Source: Cryptomeria japonica (lineage: Eukaryota > Streptophyta > Pinopsida > Cupressales > Cupressaceae). Taken from it: a stretch of DNA of 64,000 nucleotides. Position numbers and translations under genes: made by a program. Within the stretch, counting starts at the first letter, position 1. Each line of letters opens with the position of its first letter. The notes beneath the pieces are model-generated. The model did no database searches and was not told where the DNA came from. It worked only from the letters and a program-made list of their open reading frames with translations. Positions 11,542 to 23,721 of this stretch are shown here, piece by piece. The stretch spans positions 216,022,154-216,086,153 of the forward strand of contig NC_081411.1 in NCBI RefSeq assembly GCF_030272615.1, written 5' to 3'.

Positions 11542-11701
11542 CTCCTAGTACATTGAATTACAAAAAGGACCCATAGGATCTTATTACATTTCTTCTAACT
11601 AATAGAAAATCATCTTGTTCCTGGTGCATTCCTTCATAGGTAGGTGCTCCTGCACCATACGCCCTAGGTGAAATTTGTCTCAAGTCCTCTTAGAGACTAA
11701 T

Positions 11702-12941
11702 TGTTAGATAGTTCAAATAACCGAAAGCCAACTGAGAGGGGGATGGTGAATCAATTGTCATAGATTACCAGAACATTTAGCAATTAAAATTTTAATACCG
11801 AAACCCAAAACATTAATACCGACATGCTTAAACCAAATCTCAGAATAGCGGTTAAACCAATTAAGTATAAACAATAATCATAGAATAAATACCATCCACA
11901 TGACACCAAGATTTATACGTGGAAAACCCAGTAAAGGGAAAAACCACAGTGGGAAGCCTACATGCAGTCAGATAATACTTCTGCAGTAAGTATGGGAATT
12001 AAAATTGAGGGGCTTGCACTTGCAGGAAGGCCAACAACCTAGAGCGCACCGCTCATCACAAAAGGAGTCTCACTGACTACATAGAAATCTAGACTACAAT
12101 CTAGAAGAAGTGTTTGAACTGCAAAGATAGCATCTCCTGTGCCTAAGTACAGTTCTGATTAAGCTCAATACCAAAGGACTAAATCCTCTTACACAAACCC
12201 AATTCCATAATGATCGACCAAATCCTCTACCTGAATGATATTACATTATTCGCACATTACATATCCATATCCATTCACTAACCTTATACCTATCATGATC
12301 TACAATGAGATCTTACATCACCTATACACAAACCCTCAACCATAAACAATCAGGTTTGGATAGTAAACAATAAACCAATTACATAATTATAAAACATGTC
12401 AGCCTTACACCAAACAAATAATATCCAACCCATAAAACATCTCAAAAATACATCGAGAGGTCCAATCCACACGTTACATTAAGTCAGTCCCTAACCTAGA
12501 TCAACCGAGACCCAATATAGGTCCATATGCTAAAGAAATGATCTCCATCCACCAAGTCTCGAACATGATCACCAACAACATCCTAAATCTCCACCAGAAG
12601 CTGCACCAACACCACTTATGCATATCACCAAGGATCTTCATCAAAATCTCTGTCGGTGAAACCCTTGCCAAAACCACAAGCCAAGCTTCAAAGAAAGCAG
12701 GATAGCATCCAATCACCAAACCAAAACCAACTTACTGAATATGAAGATGATTATCACGATTAAGCCAATTCCATAACCAAACCATACCGGAGCCTACCAG
12801 ATCATGTCGAATCCAAACTAACTAGAAAGCACTCAACCTACCGGGACCAAAAGGGTGTCGGTAAAGCATCCAAATAGCTAGTGTTGACATCAATGACAAA
12901 ACATCAATGCAACACATAATCAATCATCCAAATGGCCAACA
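11702..12941 (-). repeat. Copia 3' LTR (1240 bp)
   Basis: Starts TGTTAGATAG and ends ATGGCCAACA, aligned along its length with 17621-18861. It is followed at 12942 by ATCTCCCCCTTTGG, the polypurine tract when read on the minus strand. Confidence 0.92.
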
Positions 12942-12955
12942 ATCTCCCCCTTTGG
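12942..12955 (-). other. Polypurine tract of the Copia element
   Basis: CCAAAGGGGGAGAT on the minus strand directly abuts the 3' LTR. The 30-bp block spanning the LTR end and this tract is identical at 56336-56365 in the pol-less element. Confidence 0.85.
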
Positions 12956-13358
12956 CATTGATGGCAACACTAGATGTGAAAAAAATCTAAGTACCAAGAA
13001 ATGCTAAACAAGTCTCCCCCAATGGAAGACAACCAATAATCTCCCACATACTGATGTAGGAATGAAGTTCTGAAAAAAAGACCAAACTTCCCCTGTGAAT
13101 GATATCTCAGTAAAGCTCTGAATTACACATATATCTCTCCCCTTAATGTATACAACTCCTTGAGTTTTTCTTTTTCACATCAATATCTCTCCCCCTTTGA
13201 CATCAATGCCAGAATTTTGACATAAATATCAAAGCAAAAACATAACCCATTGAATTACAAAGCTGACTACTCCCCCTGAGCAGTAGCATCCCCACATCAG
13301 TGTTGAAATGAATAATATCTCCGATAATGCATAGCGGACTGATGCCAAACCCAATCAA

Positions 13359-16300
13359 TCAAGTCTCTATCGGAGGGGCAAAAACCCCCAATTTGTCTCT
13401 GAAGTACTCAAATGATTCTTTAAGAAAAGGTTTAGTGAAGATATATGCAATCTGCTCTTTAGTGTTCATATAAACCAGTCTAACTTCATTTACTTCCACC
13501 TTTTCCTTCAAAAAGTTGTACTTAATAGATATGTGTTTTGTTTTAGAATGAAATACCATATTCTTTGATATATCAATATAGTAATAGAGTTATCATAGTG
13601 AATAACTACCGGTTCATTACAATCCACCTTTATATCTTTCATCATTTTTTTCATCCATAGAACTTGTGTACAAGTTAGTAGCAGCAACAACATACTCAAC
13701 TTCAACAATAGATAAAAAAGTACATGATTGTTTCTTGTTGATCCATGAAACCAACTTCTTTCAAAGAAAGAAAGCTCCACCGAAATTACTTTTCTGGTCA
13801 TCAACATCTCCATCCCAATCAGCATCTGTATATGCACATAAAGTAAAGTCATCATCCTTAGGGTACCACAAACAATATTCTGATGTACCTTGCAAGTATC
13901 TAAAAGTCCTTTTCACCACACTCTCATGATTTTCTCTAGGATCACTCTGAAATATTGATACAATACAAACAACATTTATTATGTCAGGCCTAGTCTGAGT
14001 CAAATAAAGCAGACCTCCAATCATAGATTTGTATCTTGTAGGATTTATTGGTGTAGAAACATCTTTTCTTATAGTCAATTTCTCACTTGTAACCATAGGA
14101 GTACTTACCGGTTTAGAATCTCCCATACCAAATTTCTTCAACAATTCCCTAGCATACTTAGTTTGACAGATGAAAATACCTTTATCAGTTTAAGTAATCT
14201 GCAAACCTAAGGAAAATTTCACTTCCCCAATCATAGACATTTCAAATTCTTTCTCCATATTCTTAGAAAATTCCATGCATAACTTATCTTCACCTCCAAA
14301 AATGATGTCATCAACAAATACTTCAATAATCAATATATCATCATCAATGATCTTATAATATAAATTACTATCAGCATTACCCTTAGTGAATCCAAGCTTC
14401 AAATATATTTACCCAACCTTGCATACCAAGCTCTAGGTGCTTGTTTCTATCCATATAAAGCTTTCCTTAACCTGCAAACCATGTTTGTGTCATTTGATAG
14501 TGAAAAACTATTAGGTTGCTCAATATAAACTTCCTCATCAAGATCCCCATTCAAAAATGTACACTTAACATCCATCTGATAGACCTTGTAATTCTTATGA
14601 GCAACATAAGCAAAAAATAATCTCATAGCTTCAATCCTAGCTATAGGTGCAAAACTCTTTCCATAATGAATTCCTTCCTTCTAAGAATATCGTTTACAAC
14701 CAATCTAACCTTATTCCTTACAACTTGACCATCCTCATTCAATTTATTCTTAAAAACCCATTTAGTTCCAATAACATTCTTATTTTTAGGCCAAGGAACC
14801 AAAGTCCATGTGTTATTTTTCTCAGTCTGATCTAATTATTCTTCCATAGCTTTCAACCAATATTCATCTTTACATGCCTCAATTACTGACACCGGTTCAA
14901 CTTGAGAAATTAAACATACCTCATTAATTGTCAGTCTTCTTCTTGTCATTACTTCATTGTTTGTATCCCCAATGATCTGATCTTCTAAATGATTTAATCT
15001 CACATACCTAGAGTCTTCTGACTCTCTATTCCTCTTCCCGGTTCTTCGGTTGTTGTAGAATTTTTTGATACTGCCGGAGTAACTGGTTCAACACTCTATT
15101 CTGGTAAAGGTACTACCGGTTCAGCTATAATCATTTCCACCGCCGGTTCCTTCTCATAAACTCTAATTTGACCTCTATTCAACTCATCCACTTTGACATT
15201 AGCACTCTCCATAACTCTCTACTATCTCTTGTTATAACATCTATATGCCTTGCTTTCATTAGAATAACCAAGAAATATGCCTTCATCATATCTAGGATCA
15301 AATTTGCCAATGATATCATCTCTCCTGATATAACATTTACTACCAAAGATTCTGAAATACTTAACTGTAGGTGTATTGTCAAACCATAATTCATAATCGG
15401 TTTCTCCTTTGATATGTACTCCGTTGAATGTATAAACCATTGTGCTCACTGCTTCTCTCCAGTAGATATGAGGTAGAATAGCTTCCATCATCATTTTTCT
15501 AGCATCATCCAAGATAGTTTTGTTCTTCCTTTCTACAACTCCATTTTGCTGAGGTGTCCGAGGAGCAGAAAATTGTCTTCTTATACCATGCTTCACACAA
15601 AAGTTATTAAACTCACCGGATGTGAATTCTCCACCATGATCTGACCTCAAACATTTAATCTTCAATCCTATCTTAGTTTCCACTTTAGCCTTAAAGATTT
15701 TAAACTTTTCAAATGCTTCAGATGTTTCCCTTAGAGAAGTAACCCACATCATTCTAGAATAATCATCAATGATAGCATGAAATATCTATCACCTTGAAAA
15801 CTTTTAACTCTAGCAGGGCCACACAAATTAGTATGAATAAGATCAAGAACATCATTAAATTTATCTTGTATACTCCTAAAAGAGGTTTTGACCTATTTAC
15901 CCATTTGAAATTCTTTACATACTGGATTATAGGGCATCACAAACTTAGGTATATCTCTAACTGCCTTAGTTGAACTGATCTTCACAATGCAATAAAAATT
16001 CACATGACACGGTCTTTTATGCCATAGCCAACTCTCATCAATTTGTGTAATCAAACATGTCTTCTCACCAGAATTTAAATAAAATATACTACCTTTTTTC
16101 TATGTACCGGTTGGAATCTCCAAACCAGATCTGTTAATGATTTTGCATTTTCCATCCTTGAACTATAATTGAAATCCCTTATCTACCAATTTACCTACAC
16201 TCAAAAGATTATGCATTAAACCTTCAATATAATAAACATTGTTAGTATTTTTCTTACCATCCAATGATATAGTTCCTTTTCCTTTGATCATACATTCTTT

Positions 16301-17562
16301 GTCGTCTCCAAATCTAACCAGACCGCCATCAAATTCTTGTAAAGATAGAAACTTCCCTTTATCTCCAGTCATATGATGTGAACAACCACTGCCAATTACC
16401 CATTCATCCTTGTCTTCAATTTTAGCAGCAAGTGCCTTCTCTTCCAGTGTTGGAACATCTTCCTTGATAGCCAGGAACACCCATTCCTTCCCATTGCCGG
16501 AACCACTAGCAAAGTCTTCTGTCGGTTCATCATCAAAATCAGTAATGCCTTCCGCATCCACTATGTAGCATGATTTTTCTCTGTTTTTCCTGTACTTATA
16601 CTTGTTCTGATATCCAGTGTTAGGCTTAAAATATCTTCTAACTCTTTCTTCAAATCTTGAATTCCTTTCAAGACATCTAGATGCAAAATGACTAATCTTA
16701 TTACATGCAAAACATTTAAAAGGCGCTTTTCCTTCATACTTACTCCCTATCGGTCCTTTAGGTGCTCTTCTAGCAAATAGTGCTTCATGTTGCTCAAACT
16801 CATCATCTTCTCTCCTCATATCATCCAATTCTTTTGCATATAAAACTTTTCAATCTTGCTTACCGATTGCCGATGTAGATGCATGAAAAGTAGGTTCATT
16901 CTTCACAACTCCAGAAGGTGCAAATTCTTCAAGCTCAAAAGTAGATAATTTCCCAACCAAGGTATCTCTGTTGACATATGTATTAACCATTGTTCTCAAC
17001 TCATTAATAGTAGTAGCCTTCATCTTGTAAGCCGGTGGTAGGGCTCTCAAAACTTTAGAAACAATTTCATCTTCGCTCAGAGTTCCACCACAACATTAAA
17101 TTTTCATAACAATCTCATTTTCCCTTTCCATGAATGCAGTAATCCTTTCATCTCTTCCATCTTCGGGTTTTCATATCTCACCCAGTAACCATCAAGTTTA
17201 GCAATCTTCACTGTAGGGTCACCTTCATTAAGAGTCTCCAACTTATCCCATATAGCCTTTCTAGATGATTTGTTAGTCAATCCCATTATTTGTTGATCAG
17301 AATGTGCACACACGAGGGCTTCTCTTGCTCTACAATCATTCTAAAGCTCCTTATCCAGGTTTTCTGGAGGAGGATTTCTAGATGCTGGATTATGAGGTGT
17401 AACACCATTTTGTGTGATCTCCCAAATCTCCTTGCCAAGACATCTCAGATGAGTCTCCATCCGAATCTTCCATACTGTGTCATTTGTTCCATCAAGCCTA
17501 GGGATATCCCTCCAAAAGATAGCTCCAGATGAACTAGATGAACTTGAACTGTTAGTAGCCAT
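13359..17562 (-). pseudogene. Decayed Copia gag-pol
   Basis: Minus-strand pieces in order: gag start MATNSSSS (17562), gag body to 16850, a CCHC knuckle CFACNKISHFASRC and protease region (16828-16163), integrase core (15752-15222, LRSDHGGEF and TPQQNGVVERKN), RT with FVDDIIFGG (14402-14190), and RNase H with YTDADWDGD and IFTKPF (14144-13359). These would act in cytoplasmic particles to copy and integrate the element. Stops and frameshifts separate the pieces. The protease motif reads WVIGSGCSHHMTG, with Gly in place of the catalytic Asp of DSG, so it should be inactive even where the frame is open. Confidence 0.93.
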
Positions 17563-17606
17563 AGGATCTTCCTCAAGTAGTTAAGCTTTCTATAGAGAGG
17601 ACCAAA

Positions 17607-17620
17607 GCTCTGATACCAAT
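17607..17620 (-). other. Primer-binding site (initiator Met tRNA type) of the Copia element
   Basis: ATTGGTATCAGAGC read on the minus strand begins immediately inside the 5' LTR. It is complementary to the 3' end of initiator methionine tRNA, as is usual for plant Copia elements. Confidence 0.9.
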
Positions 17621-18861
17621 TGTTAGACAATTCAAATAACCAGAAGACAATTGAGAAGGGGGGTGAATAAGTTGTCACAGACTACCAAAACATTTAACAA
17701 TTAAAACTTTAATACCAGAACCCAAAAAATTAATACCAAAATGCTTAAACCAAATACCAGAATAGCATTTAAACCAATTAAGCATAAACAATAATCACAG
17801 AATAAATACCATCCACATGACACCAAGATTTATACGTGGAAAACCCAGTAAACAGAAAAACCATGGTGGGAAGCCTACCCACAATCAGATAATAATTCTA
17901 CATTAAGTATGTGAATTACAATTGAGGGGCCTGTACTTGTAGGAAGGCCAACAACCTAGAGTGCACTGCTCATCACAAAAGGAGTCTCACTTACTACATA
18001 GAAATCCAGACTACAATCTGGAAGAAGTGTTTGAACTACAAAGATAACATATCCTATGCCTGAGTACAGTTTCGGTTAAGCTCAATACCGAAGGACTAAA
18101 TCCTCTTACACAAACCCAATTTGATCTCCAATGATTGACCAAATCCTTTTCTAGAATGATATTACATTATTAGCACATTACATATCCATATCCATTCACT
18201 GACCTTATATCTATCATGATCTACAATGAGATCTTACATCACTTATATACAAACCCTCGACCATAAACAATTAGGTCGACCACCAGACAATAAACCAATT
18301 ACATAATTACAAAACATGTCGGCCTTAGACCAAACAAATAATATCCAACCCATAAGACATCTCGAAAACACATTGAGAGGTCCAATCCACACGTTACATT
18401 AAGTCGATCCTTAACCTAGATCAACCGGGACCCAATATAGGTCCACATGCTAAAGCAATGATCTCCATCCGCCAAGTCTTGAACATGATCACCAACAACA
18501 TCCTGAATCTCCACCAGAAGCCACACCAACACCACTTATGCACATCACCAAAGATCTTCATCAAAGCCCCGTGGGTGAAACCCTCGCCGGAACCACAAGC
18601 CAAGCATCGAAGCAACCAGGATAGCATCCGATCACCAGACCAAAACCAACTTACTGAATATGAATATTAGTATCATGATTAAGCCAATTCCATAACCAAA
18701 CCATATTGGAGCCTACCGGATCATGTTGGATCCAAACCAACCAGAACCCACTCAACCTATCGGGACCAGAAATGTGCCGATAAAGAATCCAAACAACTAG
18801 TGTTGACATCAATGACAAAACATCAATGCAACACATAATCAATTCATCCAAATGGCCAACA
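17621..18861 (-). repeat. Copia 5' LTR (1241 bp)
   Basis: Starts TGTTAGACAA and ends ATGGCCAACA; pairs with 11702-12941. Conserved blocks such as ATTTATACGTGGAAAACCCAG near 17830 are shared by both LTRs. Confidence 0.92.
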
Positions 18862-18866
18862 CTAAC

Positions 18867-21800
18867 TGCTGCAAATCACCACCCTACTTCTTGATATCTT
18901 CTTCCAACATCCAGGTAGCTTCTGAGTCAGGAAGGCCCTATCATTTGACTAAGTGCTCAAAATAGGTCTTGTGCCTTATTTTCTTGGCTTCCCTTCTATC
19001 CAAAATGCACTCCATCTTAGGCGGCTCCTTAGATGATAAGTGTTTTATCCATTCTTCACTTTCCTGAATAGATTCACCTGCACATTCTCCTACATTAGGA
19101 CACCTATACAATGTTAGATCAGAAACATTAAATATAGGTGAAATAGAAAAATCACCAGGGAGTTCAATTTTGTAAGCATTAGGAACATATTTATCCAAAA
19201 TTTTACAAGGTTCAATTCTTCTCATCATCAACTTGCTATGGCTTCCCTTGGGCAACCTATCCTTGCTGAGATGAACCATGACCACGTCACCCACTTGATA
19301 CTGCACATCTCTCTATATGCGATCCACTCTCGCTTTAACCTTTTGACTGTTCTGTTGTAGGGTATCTCTTACTTATTGATGCACATCTTTCATAGCTTGT
19401 GCAAATTCATCAGCATGTCCACTCATTTTGTCCAACCCCTAGACATATCTTAATTCAAATACTCCTCTTGGATGACTACCATACACAATCTCAAAAGGAC
19501 TCAGACATGTACTCCTATTTATTGAATCATTATAGGCATACTCTACCTAAGGTATGACCACATCCCAACTACTTTCATGATCCTTTGTCAAACATCTAAG
19601 AAGATTTCCCATTGACCTATTCACAACTTCTGTTTGGCCATTAGTCTGAGGGTGATAAGCTGAGCTAAAAGACAAATTTGTACCACCTCTTCCATAAGGT
19701 TCTCCAAAAATTCCCTACAAACTTTTTGTCCTGGTCAGATACAACACTCAAAGGCAACCAATGGATTCTAACAATTTCTTTGAAAAACAATCCTACAATA
19801 TATCTAACATCATTTTTGGTTTTACAAGGAATAAGGTGAGTCATCTCACTGAACCTGTCTACCAAAACAAACACACTGTCCTGACCTGTCTTTGTCTTGG
19901 GTAATCCCATCACAAAATCCATACTCAAACTTTCCCATGGTCTACTCGGTATAGGCAAAGGTTGATTCACTCCTACATTGGTTGAGACCCCCTTTGCTCT
20001 TTGACACACAGTAGAACTCTCCACAAACTTTCTGATACCAGTCTGCATCTTTGGCCAAAAGTAAAATCTCCTAACTAGGTCCAAAATCTTATTTATCCCA
20101 AAGTGACCTTCTAAACCACCACTATGTTTCTCCTTTCCTACATTATCCCTCATTGAACATCTAGGGATACATAACTGACATCCATTAAACAAAAGAGCAT
20201 CCTACAAGGTGTAGTCAGAAAATTCTTGATGAAAAGCATTTAAAAACTCACAACATACCTTATATATTTCCTTGAAATCTTGGTCCTCTTCATACAATCC
20301 TTTGAGTGCTTCAACACCCATACTCTGCAACTGCACTTCTTGCATTGTCAACACCCTCCTACTTAGAGCAACTGCAACCTTATTGGCTATCCCTTTCTTG
20401 TGCTTGATGATGAAGGTGTATGCTTGAAGACTTTCAACCCATTTTAGATGCCTATGACTGAGTTTCTCCCATCCATTCAAAAAACTGAGAGCATGATTGT
20501 CAGTATACACAATAAACTCCTTAGGAAGCAAGTAATGCCTCCACTTTTTCAAAGCTTGTACCATGACGTACAACTCTAAATCATATGAGGAATAATTCCT
20601 CTTTGCTTCATTTAGTTTTTCACTGAAAAGGGCCACTAGTCTCCCCTCTTGGCTCAATACTACTCCTATAGCCAACCCACTGGAATCACATTCAATGGTG
20701 AAGACCTTACTGAAATCAGGCAATACTAGGACTGGGTACTTGACAACTTTATGTTTTAAACACTCAAAACTCTTATTTGCTTCTTTGGTCCACACAAACT
20801 TCACCTTACCACCACCCTTGATGGTTTCTAACATAGGTGCACAAATATCACTATAATTTCTATTAATTTCCTATAAAATGTTGCCAAACCATGAAAACTT
20901 CTTACCTCTCTAGTTGTCTTAGGTGTAGTTTAGTTCAGAATAGCCTCTACCTTGGAATAATCCATCTTCAAGTCACCCTTAGAGATGACAAAGCCTATGT
21001 ACACCAACTCATGCATCATGAAGTCACACTTTTCTAAATTATTCATCAACTTCTTCTCCTGCAACCGCTTCAAGACTATCTCCAAGTGTTTTAAGTGCTC
21101 CTCCTTGCTCTTACTGAACACCAATATGTCATCAAGGTAGACTACCACAACTTTCCCTATAAACTCCCGCAACACTTCATTCATTAGTCTCATAAAGGTG
21201 CTAGGGGCATTTGAAAGACCAAAAGACATCACAAGCCATTCATACAACCCTTTAGTGGTTTTAAATGCAATCTTCCATTAATCCCCTTCTCTTATCCTTA
21301 TCTGATGGTAGCCACTCTTGAGGTCAATTTTAGAGAAATAGGTAGCTCCCCCTAAATAATCCATTAGGTACTCTATCCTTGGAATAGGAAACCTATATCT
21401 GATGGTTATCCTATTGATAGCCCTATAATCAGTGCAAAGCCTCCATTTTCCATCCTTCTTTGGGGCTAAAATAGTAGGTACTACACATGGGATAAAGTCG
21501 TTTATTTCCAACCCTTTCTTGAATTTGCCTAGCTATCTCTTCATTCTACTGCAGGGTTATTTTATATGCTACCTTGTTGGGAAGTACTGCTCCTAGTATG
21601 AGGTCAATCTGATGACTAATATCTCTGATAGGTGGCAGGGAGTCTGGTATGTCTTCTGCAACCACTCCTTTGTACCGATCTAGCAGTTCCCTAACCTCCT
21701 TAGGTCCTACCTCACTCATACCCTTCTTCCTTTCTTCGTTGGGCTTCACAATCAAAGAAAAACCTACACCACCTTCCTCCTTTAGTGTATCAAGGAATTG

Positions 21801-23305
21801 TTTTTCCCCTACCATCATCACACTAGATCCTACATGTTGCGAATCCCCTTCTACCATTGACTGTATCTTAAAGGTCACACCATCCTTTTGGAAGGAGTAA
21901 GCATTCTTTTCTCCATCATGATGAGCCTTTCTGTCAAACTTCCATGGTCTGCCAAGCAAAAGATGGCAAGCATCCATTGGAAGGATGTCACACAAAATCT
22001 TATCCTTATACCCCCCAATACTAAACTCTACCCATGCTTGTTCATTGATGAGTATGTGTTGCCCTTTGTTCAACCAACTGGCTCTATATGGACAACTATG
22101 GGGTATTATCTCCAAGTTCAACTTGTTTACTACTTCCAAAGATACAATGTTATCAATAGATCCTGAATCTATGAAAACTTTACAAACCTTACCTTGAATC
22201 TTGTAGTTGACTCTAAACAAAGCCTTTCTTTAGGGTGGCTCAGTCTTCACTGGTTCCTTTAGCAGTGTCCTCTTGATCATCAGGTTCTCTCCCATCTTTG
22301 ATGTCAAATTCGCTTTAGGAGATGTCACACTCCTTGCATCTTCTTGAGTCAAAGTGGTTCTCCTCTCACCACCATGAGAAGTTGAGGCCTTCTCTAGACA
22401 CTTGTAGGTCAGATGCCCCATCTGATTGCAGTTATAGAATATCATACTAGAGAACTTGGATCCTCTCCCTGATCCATTTGTCCCACCTATTCCATTAGGT
22501 CTTCTCCCACGATAGCCTCCTCTTCTACTTGAGTCCCCAACTTTCTCTCCTTGGTTAGACTCACCACTAGACCTTTGGTTAGGACTTCTTCCTCCAAAAC
22601 TGCCTCTGCCTCTGAAACTTCTCCCTCTTTACCTCTATTACTCTGCTCACTTCTTCTCTTTAGTTTCTCTTATGCCCTTAGGGCCAATTGAAAACACTTG
22701 TTCACTGTCTCTAGTGCCAAGATGTCAATCTCATCTTGGATGTTCATCCTTAGGTTGTTTAAGTACCTAGCCACTTTCTCTAACACCTCTTCTTGTCTCT
22801 TTGATCTGAGACTAAGTTTATGAAACTCCTTTGTATATGCATTCACATCAAGTTCTCTCTATCTGAGGTTCTGCAATTTTCTATACATCTCCACTTCATA
22901 GTCAATGGGCATGAATTGTGCCTTGACTTTAGCTTGCATCCTTTCCCAGGAGGTTATCATACTTTTTCCCTCCTCAACTCTCTCCCCTTGTACATAGTTC
23001 CACCATGTAAGAGCAGACCCTTTCAACCTTGCTTTTTCCAACTTAACCCTCTTATCTTCAAGGATTTCTTTGTACTCAAAATGACTGGTCAATGCCTCAA
23101 TCCAGTCTATCACCTCTTTTGCTTCCATACTTCCATTATATATAGGCAACCCATCAATGGTGTCCCTATTGACTGACCTCAAGGCATCTATAGATTCCCT
23201 CTGATCTGCAGGTATCTCCTCTACCCACTTAGAGGATTCCCCATTTTCTTTATCCCCTTCTTCATCAATGTCACTTCCATCTTCCTTATCCTTAGTCTTT
23301 TTCAA
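18867..23305 (-). pseudogene. Decayed Gypsy gag-pol
   Basis: Minus-strand pieces in order: gag (23305-22859, with a retrotransposon-gag-like TWWNYVQGER region), a zinc knuckle reading FYNCNQMGHLTYKC in which the first Cys is replaced by Phe (22445-22230), protease with FIDSGS (22220-21546), RT with [12 protein letters not shown] and the catalytic YLDDILVF (21511-20930), RNase H with TIECDSSGLAIG and VYTDNHAL (20834-20202), integrase (20192-19665, SMDFVMGLP then VVSDQDKKF), then integrase C-terminus and chromodomain remnant (19306-18870). The reading continues left of the nested Copia (11696 downwards) for a few dozen codons. Several stops and frameshifts show it is inactive. Confidence 0.92.
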
Positions 23306-23455
23306 TTATTCAAGCTTGGACTCAAGCATCTCTTCAATCAACTTCTTCACCGCATCTTGTGACATACTCTTAGGAGGCAATCTATCAGCCCCTATTTCAA
23401 TCTCTTCCTCTAACATACACTAAGACCACACCACCCAAGTGATCTTCAAAATCCC

Positions 23456-23468
23456 GCTCTAATGCCAA
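23456..23468 (-). other. Decayed primer-binding site of the Gypsy element
   Basis: TTGGCATTAGAGC on the minus strand, two bases inside the LTR edge, matches the initiator-Met-tRNA type site TTGGTATCAGAGC except for two changes. Confidence 0.75.
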
Positions 23469-23470
23469 TA

Positions 23471-23690
23471 TGATGAGGACTAAGAAACGAACTAGAAGGA
23501 GGATAACCTTGAACCAACCAACCGCTAAGGCATACAAACTCAACTGGTAATCCCTGATTCCAAATATACTTACTCAACACCAAGTCAAGCAATGGCTCAA
23601 TGACACCAAACAACACCTTGGAAAACCCCAAGGCTCCACTATGTCCACTTACAGAAACTAATACTTCTCAAGTTCCACACCCTTGTCATT
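23471..23690 (-). repeat. Truncated Gypsy 5' LTR
   Basis: Matches the first ~210 bases of 10025-11541 and then stops abruptly near 23680-23690, where the exon-bearing sequence of the next locus begins. About 1.3 kb of LTR is missing, so the element has lost its promoter end. Confidence 0.85.
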
Positions 23691-23721
23691 GTTCAACATG
23701 GCACACAATTGGTTGGAGCAG

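Larger units (their letters stand above)
11702..18861 (-). mobile_element. Copia LTR retrotransposon nested in the Gypsy element
   Basis: Both LTRs are complete, start TGTTAG and end GCCAACA, and differ at very roughly one base in eight to ten where compared, mostly transitions, so the insertion is not recent. Five-base flanks CTAAT (11697-11701) and CTAAC (18862-18866) are a slightly decayed target-site duplication. The order gag, protease, integrase, RT, RNase H from right to left is Copia order. Several CTCCCCC runs upstream of the 3' LTR (12943, 13013, 13192, 13271) recall the multiple polypurine tracts reported for SIRE/Maximus-type Copia; that lineage call is tentative. Confidence 0.92.
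10025..23690 (-). mobile_element. Gypsy (chromovirus-like) LTR retrotransposon with a nested Copia insertion
   Basis: The 3' LTR is on the left (10025-11541) and a truncated 5' LTR on the right (23471-23690); gag-pol runs leftward between them, split at 11697-18866 by a Copia element. Downstream of integrase the minus strand reads YFEHLVK, two stops, then LPDSEATWMLEEDI, the pattern of a chromodomain. A CTAAT/CTAAC duplication flanks the nested Copia. The frame has many breaks, so the element is dead. Confidence 0.85.
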
